Shown in pieces: positions 10,951-24,600 of a DNA stretch of 64,000 bases (the stretch's first letter is position 1; the number at the start of each line of letters is the position of its first letter). Below the pieces are notes generated by a model. It saw nothing but the letters and a program-made list of their open reading frames with translations, was not told the origin of the DNA and searched no databases. The stretch lies in NCBI RefSeq assembly GCF_001625215.2, contig NC_030386.2:35157296-35221295 (forward strand), given 5' to 3'. The translations under genes were made by a program, and so were the position numbers. This stretch comes from Daucus carota subsp. sativus (Eukaryota; Streptophyta; Magnoliopsida; Apiales; Apiaceae).

Positions 10951-11546
10951 TTCTTTTTATTTGAAACGGTGTAGTACTAAATTACAGAATTCATGCTTAC
11001 GATTTGTTCCTGCATAATTTTCAGAGATTTCTTTTTTTGAAATAAGAAAATTTTAAAAGGTAAGTTTGGAGTTCTGGAGGCTAATAAAAAACAACAGAAA
11101 TTAAAATATAATTTTTTTCAAAAATATTTTAATGAAAATGTAACATCCCACATTAATTAGTTAAAGAGTATTTGGACCTTTATAAACACACAAATAATTA
11201 ATGTATATCAATTTGCTAGCACTTTTGGCCCGACCTGTGTATTGGGTTCTGTATGCATCTAGGTGTATAATCCTGATATTACATCCGTTTATAATCGATG
11301 CATGATGTTACAGGAAATATTTTTTTTTTTAAAAACACGGGCATCCTGAAACCTATTTTCAAATTTATTATTTTTTAAATTTTAATTCTAAAAACACAAT
11401 CTATAACTGAAAATACAAATGTGATTTTGTTTTTGAAAAAATTAATTTATAGTGATCGTTTCCCATAATAAGATAAATAAAGTTTCTTGATTTTGATTGA
11501 TAAATTTCCATCGAGGAGTCTGCAATGATAACATTCTCACTGACCT
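10951..11546. other. AT-rich spacer between copy 2 and a MITE
   Basis: The first part matches the flank of copy 1. From 11150 to 11546 I see low-complexity AT sequence and no gene. Confidence 0.45.
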
Positions 11547-11872
11547 GGAGCCTGTTTGTCGGTTTAAAACCCGAGCTTTAAGTAATCTCTTATTTTAAGC
11601 TAAAAAATGTCTAATAAATCAGAAGTCGACTTACAATAAAAAATAAGACAGAAACTGACTTAAAGCGAGAAGTCTGTTTGAGGTATTTTTTTCCGTGATA
11701 AAATTTTTTGGACATTTTTTTTATATATAAAAATTACTCCCAAGCCATAAATTACTCATAAATCACTTTTATTTTTGTTATTACATTTTTAATAATTCAT
11801 AAGTCGTCCAAACAGATTATCAGATAATTCACAAGTCATAAGCCGCTTGAGTGATGAGCTCAAACGGGCTCC
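11547..11872. mobile_element. hAT-like MITE
   Basis: Inverted ends GGAGCCTGTTTG and CAAACGGGCTCC. Subterminal parts also pair (TTATGACTTGTG-like and AAGTAATCTC-like blocks). A clean 8-bp duplication was not found, so the superfamily call is tentative. Confidence 0.55.
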
Positions 11873-12240
11873 TGTTCTCATCAAACAGTTATAGACTTAT
11901 AGTTATAGTGCATCTGAACTAGACGCATCTCGAAGTCGCTTCATTGAAGTTTTATATCTATCACCAAATTGTGGAGATTGGGATAATGGGATTTTAGACA
12001 GGAAGAATAGTGTGGAGACTGTGTCGTTTGGGGATGGATGGCATTGTTCTACCTTCAATCACATATCATAACTGGAACAAGAAATACAAATAATTTATAG
12101 AAGGTTTCAAGACAATTTAACTCAGACAGAAAAGACTCGCGTCTCTAACAAACAAACTCAGGTTTTGAAAATATTGTCAGTAAGTTCATATAATGAGAAG
12201 CCAACTCCTTTCTTCGCTGGCATTGGCTGAATGGTAAGCT

Positions 12241-13538
12241 TCACTTCCGTGCAGCAAACACACCAACATTGTCCAAAACAGGGCCACAGACATGACCGTA
12301 GTTATCAAATCTTGAATGATAAAATGCACTGTAGAATGTTATTCTTGTTCTAGCTGATATGGCTTGGAATCTCAGACTAGCAGTTCTGAATCCTCCTTTT
12401 CCTTGTGATGTATAGGGCACTTTTATTGTCCCCCTGGCCGCGAAAGCTTCAACCATCATCGATCCCCTGCAGCCATTCTTAGCGTCTCCAATAGTGAAGT
12501 TTAGGTAGTAGAATTTGTTAGGCACTGTCCTTATGATTTGTGCAATGGCACTTTCTCTTCCTGATACTAATTCTACCGCGGTGTGCCCTGAGGGAACGTA
12601 GAAATGCCTCGAGTCAATGTACTTGACTGGTTTTAGAGATTCGATTATCCAGCCAGGAAGTGGAGAAATTTGATCTTCCTGTTGTGGCAAGACAAGGACC
12701 CCTGTTGAGAAGTTCTTGTATACATGAGGGCCAACTTCAAAATCTCCATTCTTCACCAAGTTACCTGCATTCAGTAAAATGATCAGCCACTTGGTAAGAA
12801 AAAAAAGAGATCAGCTTCCTTATTTTAAACTAACCTCTAGTGTATCTAATGGGTAGCATTTCTTTGATTGCAATAGCATCCAAGAGAGGACCGCAAGTTG
12901 GATCTTCTTCGGTGCCAATGTTATGAAAGGTAATCCTGAGAGAAGTTAAAGTAGCCTTAAAGGCCCAAGCATAAGTGTCAGCCCCATCAGTGCTAAACAC
13001 TGTTTGGATGGGAAGATCATCTGTTTGACCAGGGACAGAGACTCTGAGCACTTCATCTTGTGCACAGGTCCTCGTCGCTGCAAATGTGAGAATGTAGGTT
13101 GAGCCTGGCTTAAGATGAGTAACAACTTGTGAGATGGAAGCTTCATTTCCTAGTCTAACAGCATGGATCCCGCGAGGGATGGCCAAGTACAAGCCTCCTG
13201 GTTGCGGCCCTCCTTTAACATACTCAACCACACCACTGATATCCCATTTGGGCAACGATGATCTACCTTTAATTACTGTTTTCTTCATGTTTGATGGCCT
13301 TGGCCCTAGTTCAAAGTTGCCATTTGCAAGATATCCTGCATAAAACAAATGTATTAAAAATAAGCTTCTTTCGTAAATGTTTCAAGCCTTATACATTGGG
13401 TACGACCTTTTAATTTATAAACAGTGAGCAATTGATGAGTGCTTAATTACCTTGAAGATGTGGAGAAGCAGCAGCTGAGGAATAGTTGCTGGAGAGTAAG
13501 ATGATGAAACTATACAGAAGAGACATTAACAAAGCCAT
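12241..13538 (-). CDS. DUF642 cell-wall protein, copy B
   Basis: Three exons: 13451-13538, 12835-13335 and 12241-12764, giving 370 aa. Residues 1-24 form a signal peptide (MALLMSLLYSFIILLSS). Two galactose-binding-like halves follow, each opening with NGxFExGP (GYLANGNFELGP, then NLVKNGDFEVGP). Conserved features include TCAQDEVLRVSVPGQ, PTCGPLLDAIAIKE and HVCGPVLDNVGV. DUF642 proteins are secreted to the plant cell wall; Arabidopsis BIIDXI is linked to pectin methylesterase activity and cell-wall growth. Codon phase is 1 at both introns. The C-terminus ends AARK, differing from copy C through a small indel. A TATA box lies about 80 bp upstream. Confidence 0.92.
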
Positions 13539-13616
13539 GTATGTAAACTGCAACAACTGAAATATAAAGCTGATTGAACCTTAACACCACACAAGAACTT
13601 GAAGATGTCTCTCTGT

Positions 13617-13624
13617 TATTTATA
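13617..13624 (-). promoter_or_regulatory. TATA box of DUF642 copy B
   Basis: TATAAATA on the minus strand, 79-86 bases before the ATG at 13538; the spacing suits a short leader. Confidence 0.55.
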
Positions 13625-13639
13625 AACGTGGAGGTTGAC

Positions 13640-14540
13640 AAAAGGGTATCAAATAATGGGGCAAAGCATGTTGAAGAACCATCATATTAGGCGTCAGATG
13701 TGTTCGGTTCTATCTGGGGGCGGAACCATACCTTTCAACCAGAGCTCTTTGCTGCTGTCTTTTACAAGTATTCAGAGTTTTTAAGTAATAACAATATTTT
13801 TCAATATTCAGATTGCACCTCGTGGAGCATTTGTTTTTTGGCTAGTTCACAGTTCTCTGTACTGCAAGCAGTTAATAACACAAATTTAGCATCTCAAAAT
13901 CTTCTCTTATCTTTCAATCAAAAAGACTAAATTAAGCAAATATAAAATGAATTTGTTGTTTCTGCAGAATTTCTCAGTGCTCTTATCACCATTCTCAATA
14001 CAGAAATCATTAGATGCAGCACATGTATCTGCCTGGACCTTATGCTCTTCAGCATTTTTTTATTAATCTATCATCTGTAAGTACAGGATTAAGATATCTG
14101 TAGTTTCTTGGTGTTGTTCTAACTTCGCAGACCTATACAGTATTGATAAATTATCTGAGAGTTAACTACACCGAGCATCTGGTTTTTATCTTTTTCTTTT
14201 TATTACAGATTTTGAATGAAAAACTACAGATTTTGAACGAAAAACAGGTACTATAGGCAACAGGTTGTTAAGATTTAACGTCGATTGTATATCAGTCACT
14301 CTTAATGTTTAGTACAAACTAACAAGGCATTATATAATTAACTTCAATGCAAATAGACAAAGTCTATAAAATTATATATTGAGAAAATCAATGAATTGCC
14401 AAGTTGCATATATTCTTGGCTTCAAGCCACACTGTACTGGTAATATTGAAAATGTAACTTAAGCAACCTTATGGTGATACAAGATGGAAAGTGAAAGCAA
14501 GGCAATGACTACATATAAGTTGAATTAAAATTGATAATTT
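13640..14540. other. Intergenic spacer between DUF642 copies B and C
   Basis: Promoter region of copy B and 3' flank of copy C. I see no gene or clear repeat. Confidence 0.5.
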
Positions 14541-14559
14541 CCCAGTTAGACCACATTTT

Positions 14560-15971
14560 TTAACTTTGATACCTCACAGACACAACTCTAACATTGTCCA
14601 CAACAGGGCCACAAATGTGACCATAGTCATAAAGTTTTGTGTGATAATATGGACTGTAAAATGTGATTCTTGTTCTAGCTGAGATCGCTTTAAACCTCAT
14701 GTTTGCTTTTTTGAAGCCTCCATTCCCTAGAGATGTGAAATCAACTTTTAAAGTGCTCCTGGCTGCAAATGCTTCGACCACCATTGTCCCGTGACAGCCA
14801 TTTTTGGCATCTCCAACCATGAACGAAAGGCTGTATATTTTATTGGGCACAGTTCTTATGATTTGAGCAATGGCGCATTCTCTTCCTCCAACTAGCTCAA
14901 TGGCAGCTGATCCGGAGGGGACTGTAAAGTGCTTGGAATCAATGTATTTTACGGGTTTGATGGACTCGACTATCCATCCAGGGAGAGGAGAATGCTTGTC
15001 TTGCTTTTTCGGAAGGAGAAGGACCCCTGTTGAGTAGTTCTTGAAAATATGGGGGCCAATGTCAAACTCGCCATTTTTCACCAAGTTCCCTGTGTAGAGG
15101 CCATGATTGTTCATGATATATGATACGGTGAGTCACAAAAATCCAAAAGTCCATGATGCAAAGAATTTTACCTCGGGTGTATCTTAGAGGTTGCATCTCC
15201 TTGATTGCAACAGCATCTAAAAGAGGGCCACAAGTGGGATCTTCTTGAATACCCGTGTTATGAAAAGTGACCTTGACTCTGTTTGAAGGAGCCTTGAAAG
15301 CCCAGGCATAGGTATCACCTCCATCAGTGCTATACAAAGTCTGAATGGGAAGATCACTTGACTGACCAGGAATCGAAACCCGAAGCACCTCATCTTGGGC
15401 ACAAGTCCTTGTAGCTGCAAAGGTTAGAGAGTAAAGTTTACCTGCTTTTACTCTCACAACTTGTGATATGGATGCCTCATTTCCTAGCCTCGCCGCATGG
15501 GACCCACGAGGGATCGCGAAGTAGAACCCTCGTGGCTGAGGCCCACCCGAGACGTACTCCACCAAGCCACTGATTTCCCATTTGGGCAGGGAGTATCTTC
15601 CTATGATCACTGTTTTCCTCAAATTTGACGGCTTTGGAGGTTGCTCAAAGTTTCCATTTGGAAGAAGTCCTGAAACGAAAAAACCAAACACGAGTCGATT
15701 ACAGAAATTCAAATACTCAAGTACATGCTTCCACCGAGTCAAACTCTCAATCTCAGTAGAAGCTGGTAATTCTTTACTCATTTCACATTATCTCAAGGCC
15801 TTAAATTTTAATTTAAAAAATTAAGGTGAACCATATAAAAAGATGGATTGTACGAGAAGTTATTGAGAAGAAACATAAATGATTACCATCGAGATACGCA
15901 GGAACAGCTGCAGATGAAAGGCGAGAGAAGAAGAACAGAAAGCATAATAGGAAGAGTAAGAAAGCAGACAT
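14560..15971 (-). CDS. DUF642 cell-wall protein, copy C
   Basis: Three exons: 15887-15971, 15172-15669 and 14560-15089, giving 370 aa, the same length and intron phases as copy B. Residues 1-24 are a signal peptide (MSAFLLFLLCFLFFF). The two DUF642 halves start GLLPNGNFEQPP and NLVKNGEFDIGP; TCAQDEVLRVSIPGQ, PTCGPLLDAVAIKE and HICGPVVDNVRVVS are conserved. It is more diverged from B than B is from A, so it is the older tandem paralogue. Secretion to the cell wall and a role in pectin or wall remodelling follow from the family; no substrate can be read from the sequence. Confidence 0.93.
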
Positions 15972-16067
15972 TGTTTGGAAGCAATTAAAAAAAGAAGAAG
16001 AAATTAGGAAATAGGTGTGAAGTTAGATAAGAGGAGCCACATCTATGTAGTCTGGGTACGTATATGG

Positions 16068-16077
16068 TTTATATATA
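16068..16077 (-). promoter_or_regulatory. TATA box of DUF642 copy C
   Basis: TATATATAAA on the minus strand about 100 bases before the ATG at 15971. Confidence 0.5.
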
Positions 16078-16611
16078 CAATACAAACAGCATAAGCATGG
16101 GCATGGGCCTGCATGTTAAGGTGCACCAAGTAAGCCGGCAGATGTGTAATGCTGTCTCATCCTCTGCTTATCAAACTAGTTATTAACCTAGTTGACATGC
16201 AAATGAAGATTAAAGTGATGAAACAACCTTAATTGATCCAGTGGGCGGTGAGGGCATGTACATGGCCCGTGATTCGCTCTAGTTGAATCATGCATTTATT
16301 GTGTTGACATTTTATTAGATAGATAGATGAATGAGTTACTCCAGTATAATTTTTGTGTCATGATTCATAAATCACAATCATGTGATGCCAAGTTTAAAAT
16401 ATGCGATGCGACTAGTTGTAGTGATTTTGATGGAGTAGAGTTTGGATCAACTTATCATTTACTGTATCAAGCATCCGTTGCAGCTATTAGTATCATGATG
16501 CAGCCAGTGTACGTACGTACCAGATTGTACGGTACTCGTGCATTATGCAGGAGCCAGAGTTACGCCATGTTGAGAAAGGTCAACTTGTTAGAGTATAGAG
16601 TGAACTAGTTA

Positions 16612-16876
16612 TAGCCATCTCCAATACTCTCTTGACTCATTCTTAAATACTGTATAATATAAATTTCTAATACTTTTCTAACTCACTCTTAAATATAACA
16701 TAAATTATTGGCTTTTAGTGATTTAAAGTGATTAGTAACTCTTAAAAGTGAGGAGAGATAAGAGAAATTTAGTAAATTTAAGAGTACCGAAGAATTTATT
16801 GGAGCAAGCAAAAATATTCATACTCCTCAATTTTTAATTTAAGAGCCATTATAAAAAATTTATTGGAGATGCTACT
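16612..16876. mobile_element. MITE with CATCTCCAATA ends
   Basis: Left end TAGCCATCTCCAATA pairs with TATTGGAGATGCTA on the right. The ends recall those of the Tourist-like element at 56991, but no clean TTA duplication is visible. Outer limits are approximate. Confidence 0.5.
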
Positions 16877-16941
16877 CTTAATACCATGTATTCCCACTTT
16901 CTCACCCACAGGGGTTTGTGTTTAGAATCACTTTGGATATA

Positions 16942-17223
16942 CTCCCTCCGTCTCACCCATTTCTTATCGAATGTGTTAGGCACAGATGTTAAGAAATATG
17001 TATAAAGTAGTGGAAAAAATGAAGAAAAGTGGGTAAAATAGTGGGACCCATTGATTTTTAATGTATAAAAGGAAGATAGTGGAGTAAAAGTAATGTGAAA
17101 AAAAAAAGAAAAGTGAAGAAGTAGTGAGATCTATTGACTATTTTTGGTAAGTTTTGAAATATAAAAAATTGGGTGGGGCATTCCAAAAAGGAAAGCGTAA
17201 AAAACTGGGTGGGACGGAGGGAG
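16942..17223. mobile_element. Stowaway MITE
   Basis: CTCCCTCCGTCTCACCC at the left and GGGTGGGACGGAGGGAG at the right, with TA on each side (16940-16941 and 17224-17225). Confidence 0.85.
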
Positions 17224-17312
17224 TACTTTACACTTGCTGAACTAGAGAGATGGAGACTTGATATTTGCTAAACCAGAGTTATTTTCCCGAATCAAACAGC
17301 TCTTAAATACTA

Positions 17313-17537
17313 CTTCCATCCCAAATTAGATGTACCCGTTGACTTTGGCCATGTAACTTTAGGTGCATTGACCGTCTACTTCCAAAATTTATTTTTTTAT
17401 TTTTTCTTTTATAAATGAAAATTTCATATTTTAATTTTTATTTGCAAAAATAAAATTTTAAAAATAAGTCACGTATCAATGAACCTTAAATTGTGTGCCC
17501 AAAGTCAACGGGGCCATCTAATATGGGACAGAGGGGG
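17313..17537. mobile_element. Stowaway-like MITE, diverged ends
   Basis: Left CTTCCATCCCAAATTAGATG pairs with CATCTAATATGGGACAGAG on the right, flanked by TA. A second inner pair, GTTGACTTTGG and CAAAGTCAAC, extends the inverted repeat. Confidence 0.75.
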
Positions 17538-17793
17538 TACCTAACAGGAGAAGCCTAGGCACGGAAGGGGAATCTATGTTCCCTTCGTAGTTGGTACCCT
17601 TAAATTTTCTGTTTGTTCCACGTAATTTAATGCGTATAAAATAATATTTCAGATTATTATTTTTCAAAATTTTTCAAAAAATATAAATTATAAATTTTAT
17701 TCATTAATGATTTTTTTAATAATAATTATCGAAGTATCCTTTATGTACTTCAAGATGTGTAAAAGACCAATAAGGAGGGAGGCAGTACTAGAT

Positions 17794-18056
17794 ACTCCCT
17801 CCGTCCCTTTTTACTTGTCCCTTTTGAAAAAATAACGCATCTTAAGAAAATGTTAGGTGGATATCTTGTTTTCATATATATCTCTAATAAATGTAATGAA
17901 TTAGATAGAGTTGTGTATATATATATGCTAGTCAAACATTGGAAATTGTTACATTTTGAAAAAACATACAAAAAGTTGCTTTGAAAATAGAAGTGGACAA
18001 GTAATTTGGGACAAATTTTTTTTTCAAAAGGGACATGTAAAAAGGGACGGAGGGAG
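17794..18056. mobile_element. Stowaway MITE
   Basis: CTCCCTCCGTCCCTTTTTAC at the left and GTAAAAAGGGACGGAGGGAG at the right, with TA flanks. Confidence 0.85.
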
Positions 18057-18059
18057 TAC

Positions 18060-18600
18060 ATTTTTTTCGTACAAGATTTTATTAACCGTTATCGGTTCTA
18101 TCAGAATGTGTTAAGATGGTGTTGTGTGAATTGTAATATCTGTTCAAGTTGGAAGAGATGAAGAATCAAGCAGGAGAACGAAACAGATCATCCAGGAGAA
18201 TGATTTCTTAAAATGCGCCTCGGCGTCCAACATATTATCTGCACATTTTTTTTAAAAATGTAATCCCAAAAAACCCAAGTTTTGGAAACACCAAATTCTC
18301 CCACTTATAAAAGCTTGTGCATTTCCTTCCATCACAATTCAACTAAAATAAGACTTGCCTACATATATAAACCTAATACATACACTCAAAATTCTAGGGG
18401 AAAAAAAAAGATATCTTACAACTGCCAAAATTTCTAACGGTGACAGATTACTCCTTGGCTCAGTCCACCACATATTCACACCATATTCCATATGCAGGAT
18501 GACAACCAAAAAATAATTATGAATTTCCACATCCAAAGCGCGGGGATCAAGGGAACTTCTCGCTATATGAATTCATGGGATTATGTAACTTATCACACTT
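18060..18600. other. 3' flank of the EFR3-like gene
   Basis: Probably holds the 3' untranslated region of the gene ending at 18606. I see no other gene. Confidence 0.4.
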
Positions 18601-18605
18601 GTGTA

Positions 18606-21600
18606 TCAACATCCTGCTGCTTTCAAAAAGTTGTCGTATGGGCTTGAAGAGGGTAGTCTCAATGGTTCTCCATAAGCAGCTTCATTCTGATTGGCGGATG
18701 GATAACCAACCTGAAGCCGGAGAAAGAAATTCTATTATGATTCATGAACACATTAGATAACACATACAAATTATGTTAAATTAGACAAGCACCTAGTTTA
18801 TAATTCTTAATCATTGATACATGAAATTCATGAATAAACATGCCTTTGCAATAATTGCAAGTTTTGGAGTAAAAAACTAACATAAAATTCAACACAAGAC
18901 TCGCAGAAGCTATATATTTGCACAAGTTCATGTATTAGGAAATACAATGAAGCTTGGATGCTAACAGGTGGGGCAATTTAGAAGACAAAAGTAAGCACAT
19001 CAGTTTCAAATTTCTGCAGGCATTCGGCCAATAACTGCATATTCCATATACTAAAGGAAAAGTTGATACCATTTGATAGCCCATGTCACTTTGAGAATAC
19101 GGAGCCACCGACTTATCTTCTTCATAGCCATTTTGTGAGGTTGTGCTTGGCAAAATTTGCTCTTCTATTTGAATGTTCATCAAGTGGGACATCTTCTCCT
19201 GCTTCCCAGATGTTAGTTCCTCACACTGATTAGCCATTTCCATATAAGGGACATCAAATCCAGTGCTTCCAGATAATATACCAACTTGGTGTGCTGTCTC
19301 CAAAACCTACCATGCCATACACATGAGTTATAAAAGTTTAAGCAAGTACATTAATATATGAGAAAGTATTCCAAAAATACAAGTGCTTAAATACATAAAT
19401 TTGCTGAAACCAGCATAGCATTTATTATTTGATTGCTGGTAATTTTATATTGACAAATCTTAGCAATACAAAGCTTCAGTTCAATATATAAAAAGTGAGA
19501 ACTAACACTAAACTATCTTAGTTATCATCCAAAAAAGAAGAGGAAAAACTTGCTCTATTCACCCAACAGTGATGCATTGATCTGTCAAGTACATATACTT
19601 AATTTCAGTCAGAAACTATTTTCAGGAAAAGGGGTGTAATCGAGCCGAGCCGAGTCGAACATTGCCAGGCTCGGCTCGAGCTCGATTGAAAAGTTCGGGG
19701 CTCGAGCTCGAGTTCAAGTTCGATCGAACCTTTATTTTCAAGTTCGAAGCTCAGTTTGTAAACAGTTCGATAGGCTCGAGATTGGCTCGAAAGCTCGAAT
19801 CGAGTCACCAAATATTGACAAAAACTCGAAGTATGATCGGTTTGGCTCGAGTTCAATTCGACTAAATATATATATATATATTATAAATAAAATATTAAAT
19901 ATACTTGTAAAAATATATTTATAATAAAAAAATTAAAAAATAGTAGAGGCTCGATAAGGCTCGCGAACCTTACGAGCCGAGTAATTTGAAGCTCGAGCTC
20001 GGCTCGGTAAAACATCCAAAGAGCTCGAGCTCGGCTCGATTATTACCGAATCAAATTTGAATATTTTACGAGCCGAGCTCGAGTAGCTCACAAACAGTTT
20101 GGTTTGTTTACACCCCTATTCCAGAAGATTAACGGATAGAATTATGGGTGTATGCAGAACACACTAACCAGGCACACTTGGTTTTTCCATAGTAATCTGT
20201 GTAACACTAAAAACAATTGCGCGGAACAGTGCAAAATTCTTGCCCAGAACACTTAGGCACCGTTTGTTTGTCAGAAAATGTTTTCTAGAAATTCAAGCAT
20301 TTTTTTTCTTCCGGGAAATGTTTTCCAGAGGTCAAATAAACGCAATTAGAAATTTTGAAAAATATTTTCCTACATATGTTTGATCCCTGGAAAATAAAAT
20401 GTTTTCCGGACTAGGAAATTTCCTTTAAAAAATGCATTGAATCCTGGAAAATGACTTCCCCTTTCCAAAATAGAATTTGTATTCCCAAATTGAAAATTTG
20501 CTCACCAATTTTAATATTTTTTTCATGATAGTCACATGACGGAAATATTTTCCCGAGAATATATTCTCCGAAATATGCTTTCGCGGAAAATATTTTTCAA
20601 AACAAGTTATTTTCTGGCAAACAAACAGAGCCTTAATGTTATTTTCTGGCAAACAATCAGAGCCTTAATGTTAGGCTAAAATGCTAGAGCCATGTTATGT
20701 GCCTAATTAAGACACTTTCCACTGACCCCAGGACGGTAACACTTAAGCTGATATAATATGCTTGGTTATATGTTAACAAGCTACACATATATACTATACT
20801 GTTTCGGTCTGAACTACTTACCTTGTCTACTAAATTCTGCTAATATACAATAGTATGTTTTTGGGTTGCTTTGGGTTGACACGGAATAGATTTTCAGGTC
20901 AGTTCATAGCTCCACAATCCACAAAAAAGAGAAGTATTAAGATATTCCAGTTATTCTTCATCTGTTAACACTTCTTATGCATCAGTCTCAAATATACGTT
21001 GTCAAGATTTTTCAACATGATTTTTGCCCAGGGTATATGTTGTGTGTTTCTTAGTTTATGTTGAGAAAGGTTTTTATTTAGGAACTAATATGCCAGGCCT
21101 GGAGTTAGCATGCTACAGAAGTTAATTCATAGTCCGCAGGTTCAAACGCATCAAATAATGTTTCTCCCTTCTTGGTCACTTCTTCCACTTGACTTTGACC
21201 CAAATGTAATGGAAGCTAACTATTAAAGTGTGAAAGTACATACAGAGTCTAGAAGTTGATTGGCACTTAAAAGGCCAGGCAATTCCATGGCCATTTCTGT
21301 ATCATTTATATCATCACTTCTGAATGAATCCTGAAGAGAATCATCCATTGAGATGTGAGGAGAAACCTGCATAACAGGCGAAGACAATATAAAAGAATGC
21401 AGAAACAGGTAGGATAAAAGATTTAAAGTTATATCTTAATCACCTCTTCCTCTGATTTTTGATTGTCAGAATTGCCCTTATATGCTTTTTGTTGGGTATT
21501 ACTGAATGTTTCCCGAGGGCACATATCATCAGGCACAAATATACTTAGCAGCTGTTCTTTTATGGTTGATGTTTCAGACTGCAACACAAAGCAACAAATA

Positions 21601-24600
21601 ATAAGAAAAGATTTAGGTTACTGTACGTTGAAGGAGAAGTTCACTCGTTAAAAAAAGGTATATAATCACTCCTAAAGCTTGATATGCAATATGAAGTTTA
21701 CATCTGACAAATTTTCCAAAGTCTCCACTAACAGAGAAGCTAAGGATTCCTTAGACTGGGACTCTGTTAATTCAAGTTTCGAAAGAAACTTCAATGCAGT
21801 ATTATCATCTTCATCCGATCCATATATAATCTTGCGATGGCCAGATTCATTGTCAACTGCCTTTAACTTGCAGTCCTCAACCAAACACAAAAAGGGATCA
21901 ACCTGACAAGAACAATACAAAAACTTTTGAGGAAACAGAAACATATATGGCCCAATGACGGTTCAAAATAAAACTATTAAATATAAAGACATTCTAGTTC
22001 TTGTTAATGATGATATATATGTACAGTCATACATACAACCATGTGAAGGAGAGGAAATAGAGTCGTAAATAGCTAGCCACACACAAAAGCAGTAGAGTTT
22101 AAGATAACAAAATGCAAAAAAAACGGAAGAAGAAGAAGAAGAAAGCAGTCAATTGAGTGCTTACCATTTTATTTGTAATTGTAGCCTTGACACAGGGAAT
22201 AAGAGGAGAAATATTGTATGCCTTTGATGTAAATATAATCATAGAAGTTGCTAGCATAAAGAGAGATCTACGACGTGATGGTGGTAGTTTCCCTGCAGAA
22301 AGAGAGGGAACAATTGATTCCAGTGTAATGAGAAGCCGATTTAAAAGATTCCACAATTAATCACTATAAAAACCACAAACTTACAACTAGAAGCAAGTCT
22401 TTCGCAACTTGCCTCATACATTTGTTAATATTTATGTAACTATTTAACCAAAGACTTAAGCACTGGAGCCTCTCATCGGCACTTATAATGTTGAGTCAAA
22501 CTGGTGAATATAAAGTAATTATAATAATCGTATGATGCAAGTGCACTCTGGACCATCTAATTTGTCAGTTTTGGGGCATTTAGGTGATAAATGATCACTT
22601 TTCCAATTCATAATCATATACAACAATTTGAATACTCCAAAGTTCCAGATGAAGCATTCAAAAAAAGTTCCAGATAAAGATTGCACGAAAAGAGGCAACA
22701 TTGAGTAATATAATTCACTAGATCCATGGCCACTGCCCAGTGGGTAACAATGTCCTCAGTCGTAGTTTGTATAATGCAGGCCTGTGTTTTTCAAATTGCC
22801 TGCGCGGGTTAAAAGGTCTAAAACTAAATAGCAAAAATTATTCATGTGATGAAAGCATGCTAAATGACAAAACAGCTAATCAAGCATGATAAAAATTTCT
22901 TAGCAAATTCGTAAATTAACTTCACAGGAACAGGGAGAATCATCAACCTTCCACAGTAAGCAACCAATTTAATTGAAAAAGTTTTAAAAGATTATAAAAC
23001 ATAAAGGACCTACACAGAATCAAGTCAATCTTTTTCACAGTTTGAAATGAGATAAAGCAGTCCTTCAACAATATCCCATTCAAAATTTATTTCTACAAGA
23101 CAACCATCCTTTTTGATTTTCTCACTACAGATAAGTAAACTATATTATTCCACAACATAACTGATATAGTATGATGCACTTTAGAAAGAACACTTTTAAA
23201 AAAGAACAAAGGAAACTATCATTATATTTTATTTTTCATAAAATTGATTTGTTAAGACTATACTTGCATAATTGAACAACAATTAAACTTAATATATGAA
23301 TTCTAACATCCAAGCTCATCCAAATTATTAAATATGATAAACAGAATCCAGAATAGAATCATATGTGTGTATGTTTTGCACTATGAATTTTACATGGAAT
23401 CATGTTATTTATAATCCATATTTATCATTAAACATGTTAGAACTATAATTATTTATAATGAAAAGTTAATTAGCTTAAAATTAAAATTTAATTTAAATTT
23501 TAGATGAGATTCTATATTCGATTCTACAATGTTCTTCTGTTAAGGGTGTTCTTCTTTAAGCAATGACACACACATATATATCTTTCTAAACAATAAAATG
23601 GAACCAATGTCACCGTTCTCCTCCTTTCTCCTTCAGTAGAAAGAGGTAACTTCACAACTCCACTCATTAATATAGGTAATCAGATGTTGCATCCTAACCT
23701 TCATCAGAAAAAGTAACACTGCGTAAGGAAAATGCAAGCTGAAAACTGCGCACTAGGACCTCACGGCTGGAATTCTGCAGAAGATGATAGTATATGTCAA
23801 AAAAAAAATATTTTGCTCCCACAGAATATGTTGCTTAAAAGTCATCCCTTTTCTTTTTCTTTTTCTTCTTTTGGGGGGGGGGGGTTGACATTTAATGAAT
23901 ACAAGTAGCATGGTTGGCACACTAACATAAATTTAGACAGCTACTTAATGTGCTGAGAAGTACTAATTTTCTTGTTGATCAGACTTGCAAGGATTATTTG
24001 AAAGAGAGAGTAAATTATTTGTTTGGCGATAATAAAAATTGAACCAGATTCTACCAAAATATAATTATTATAAACAGAAAATGACAAGTTGGAGATGCTG
24101 TTTGAAATTTCATACAGTATTAATCTAGTGATAGTTCCGGATTCTCCTTCCAATTATCTGTCTTTCGGTACTTTCTGGTGAAATCTAATATGTCTTTTGA
24201 CATTTTCAGTAAATTTTATAGTCTCTTTTGGTAATTTTTCAGTGGATTCTTTGATATCACTGTATATAAGATGCGGATCTTGTACAGTTAAATCATACTA
24301 CTCTAAGATAGCCAGAACATCTAATGTCCCCTTAAAATTAGCATCGCCTTCTCAGAGATTATATCTCTTATGTCCTTCAACATTTTTCCTATTTAGTTTC
24401 TTCATCTGATTACACACTTGTTCATTTTAGTGCATTCACTCTTCCATATGTCACAAAGGAATTCAGATTACATTAAGAAAGCCAGTACTTACCTTGGTCC
24501 GAGAGAATAACAAGATCAAACTGTACGTGTGAGCAATAGCTTCATAGTTTTCGGGTACATTTGCTGGGGAAATTGACTGTATCCATATTGATGAAAAAAG

